From CAVVJA01 sp963801715 (GTDB taxonomy: Bacteria; Actinomycetota; Actinomycetes; Mycobacteriales; Jatrophihabitantaceae): a stretch of DNA of 64,000 nucleotides. Position 1 is the first letter of the stretch, and each line of letters opens with the position of its first letter. Positions 62,635-64,000 of the stretch are shown here, one piece after another. The position numbers and the translations under genes were made by a program. The notes under the pieces were generated by a model, which searched no databases, was not told the origin of the DNA, and was given only the letters and a program-made list of their open reading frames with translations. The stretch lies in NCBI GenBank assembly GCA_963801715.1, contig CAWDGB010000014.1, positions 248,001 through 312,000 on the forward strand, written 5' to 3'.

Positions 62635-64000
62635 GTGCGCGCACGACGTGGGATTCGGGTGAGCCGTCGCTCCGCCGCGCTCATCTCGATTCTCGCGACG
62701 ATCGCAGCGGCCATTGCCGCGCCCGTCACCGCGATCGCGGACCCGCCGCCGAACCCGTCTGACCAGCAGATCAACAGTGCCCAGCAGTCGAAGGACCAGC
62801 TCGCCACCGAAGTCGGGCAACTGTCCGCGCAAATCGCGGTCATGCAGAGCAAGCTCGACCAGCTGAACCTCGTGGCCGAACGCGCCGAGCAGAAGCTCGC
62901 GCTGGCACTCGAGCGGCTGCAGCAGGCCAAGGACGCCGCCGCAAAGGCCCAGGCGCAGGTCAAGACCGCGCAAGCGGCCGTTTCGAAGGCCCAGGCTGAT
63001 TTCGTGATCTTTGCGCGGGAGGCGTACACCAGCGGCCAGCCGCAGGGCCTCGCCGGCGGCCTGCTGACCGCAAGCGATCCCAACGCGCTCCTGCAGCGAG
63101 GCGACTACCTGCGCTATATCGGGAACTCACAGCTGTCGGCAATTGGCGGTCTGAGCCGGGCGACGGTGGCCAAGTCCAACGCCGACGCGGCCGCGCGCAA
63201 GGCGGTCAACGATCAGGCGGCCGCCACCGCCGCCGCGGCGCAGGCGAAAAGGGACGCCGACGCGGCCGTCGCTGCCGCTGCGGCCGAGCGGGACCAGCTC
63301 ACCCAGCAACTCGCCGATAACAACACGAAGCTGGATGCCGCCAAGAGCAAGCTGGCCGAACTGAACAATCAACGCACTGCCTATCTCGCATGGAAAGCGG
63401 AGCAGGAACGCATCGCGCGGGAGCGGGCGCTCGCGCTGGCTCGGGCCCGGGCGGCAGCCGCGGCGGCTGCGGCGGCCCGGGCAGCAGCCATCGCCGCGGC
63501 TGCTTCGCAAGGCGGCCCGGCGGCTGCTGCCGCGGTCACCATGAACCCAGGTGCGGATATCGCTATTGGCGCGAGCGCGGGTGGCGGGTGGTCGTCCGCC
63601 GCGGCCAACACGGCAGTGGCGCGCGCGATGTCGACACTCGGCATCCCGTATGCGTGGGCCGGCGGCACGTTCTGGGGGCCGAGCCGAGGCGTGCCGGTGG
63701 ATTTCGACTCACGCAACGACGGCAACGTCATCGGCTACGACTGCTCAGGGCTGACGCTGTTTGCCTGGGCGCCCTACCTGCACATGTCCCACTACGCGCC
63801 GAACCAGTGGGGCGTCGGGTCGTACCACCCATCGACAGATCAGCTGCTCCCAGGCGACCTGGTGTTCTGGAGCGAGGACGGCACGGTCGCTGGGATCGGG
63901 CACGTTGCGCTGTACATCGGCGGCGGCAACGTCGTCCAGGCGCCATTCAGCGGGTCGTACGTCCAGGTGACCCCACTCGGGCAAGTCGAGGCGGGCTACT
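62635..64000 (+). CDS. NlpC/P60 peptidoglycan hydrolase (RipA-like), partial
   Basis: The frame is open to the right edge (455 codons). A GTG at 62635 has AGGAG 9 nt upstream; VRARRGIRVSRRSAALISIL leads into a signal peptide ending near AIAD. A coiled-coil region rich in Ala, Gln and Lys (about residues 45-290) follows, as in RipA/CwlO, where it holds the enzyme inactive. The NlpC/P60 domain begins at AVARAMSTLGIPYAWAGG, with the catalytic Cys in GYDCSGLTLF and His in GIGHVALYIG. It cleaves stem peptides during cell separation. Position after aconitase matches ripA. Confidence 0.9.
   Translation, partial: MRARRGIRVSRRSAALISILATIAAAIAAPVTAIADPPPNPSDQQINSAQQSKDQLATEVGQLSAQIAVMQSKLDQLNLVAERAEQKLALALERLQQAKDAAAKAQAQVKTAQAAVSKAQADFVIFAREAYTSGQPQGLAGGLLTASDPNALLQRGDYLRYIGNSQLSAIGGLSRATVAKSNADAAARKAVNDQAAATAAAAQAKRDADAAVAAAAAERDQLTQQLADNNTKLDAAKSKLAELNNQRTAYLAWKAEQERIARERALALARARAAAAAAAAARAAAIAAAASQGGPAAAAAVTMNPGADIAIGASAGGGWSSAAANTAVARAMSTLGIPYAWAGGTFWGPSRGVPVDFDSRNDGNVIGYDCSGLTLFAWAPYLHMSHYAPNQWGVGSYHPSTDQLLPGDLVFWSEDGTVAGIGHVALYIGGGNVVQAPFSGSYVQVTPLGQVEAGY

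Noticed and set aside
1..64000. CRISPR arrays, insertion sequences, prophage or attachment sites
   Set aside because: No regularly spaced direct repeats, no transposase or integrase genes, and no tRNA-associated duplications were found.

Overview
This is a 64 kb, GC-rich, gene-dense chromosomal window from an actinomycete (Actinomycetota). The organism call rests on gene content: an Rpf-type resuscitation factor (DUF348 domains), WhiA, RbpA, an RipA-like NlpC/P60 hydrolase, OpcA beside zwf, and a SufR-SufB-SufD-SufC-SufS-SufU-SufT operon. The gene order follows the Mycobacterium tuberculosis backbone from about uvrC (Rv1420) to ripA (Rv1477), but sugar-transport and exporter genes are interposed, so this is probably a relative outside the genus. 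No rRNA, tRNA, CRISPR array, transposase, integrase or prophage gene was seen.

Layout: 1-0.5 kb, the start of an Rpf-like gene running off the left edge; 0.9-3.6 kb, thiamine genes thiE, thiD, tenA plus a VOC protein; 3.6-5.5 kb, two tandem YkuD-type L,D-transpeptidase paralogues; 5.2-10.3 kb, an MFS transporter, a metallo-beta-lactamase-fold hydrolase and two kinase-fold proteins (DUF4032 and RIO); 10.5-17.4 kb, repair genes ung, uvrA, uvrC with an adenosine deaminase; 17.4-20.4 kb, rapZ-yvcK-whiA; 20.5-24.4 kb, gap-pgk-tpiA, secG and rbpA; 24.4-26.7 kb, a drug-type MFS exporter with a small lipoprotein; 26.8-33.6 kb, the pentose-phosphate operon tkt-tal-zwf-opcA-pgl on the minus strand; 33.7-40.3 kb, ctaB, an ATP-grasp enzyme, a DUF445 membrane protein, ctaA, an ABC-2 transporter and a PlsC-like acyltransferase; 40.4-46.6 kb, the SUF iron-sulfur operon; 46.6-53.6 kb, a DUF427 protein, an ABC-F ATPase, an LCP protein, a small HTH protein, an enoyl-CoA hydratase-like protein and an ABC exporter; 53.7-58.5 kb, a ROK regulator and a pentose-type ABC importer; 58.6-64 kb, aconitase, a PAP2-family membrane protein and the start of an RipA-like hydrolase.

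Functionally this is largely core metabolism and envelope biology. Glycolysis, the pentose phosphate pathway, aconitase and Fe-S assembly are linked, because aconitase needs the clusters that SUF builds. RapZ/YvcK/WhiA and the Rpf, LCP, YkuD and NlpC/P60 proteins concern growth and the cell wall.

Two things stand out beyond gene content. (1) Five copies of a roughly 40-50 bp imperfect palindrome (arms like TGATCTTGGACT / AGTCCAAGATCA, with a partly conserved core) lie immediately at gene 3' ends. In three genes the arms supply the stop codon. I do not recognise this family. (2) Conserved genes carry many single-base frameshifts (ung, uvrC, sufB, sufD, the LCP gene, the ABC permease, zwf and others), some in compensating pairs. 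This is best explained by residual indel errors in the assembly, and several coordinates below should be read in that light.
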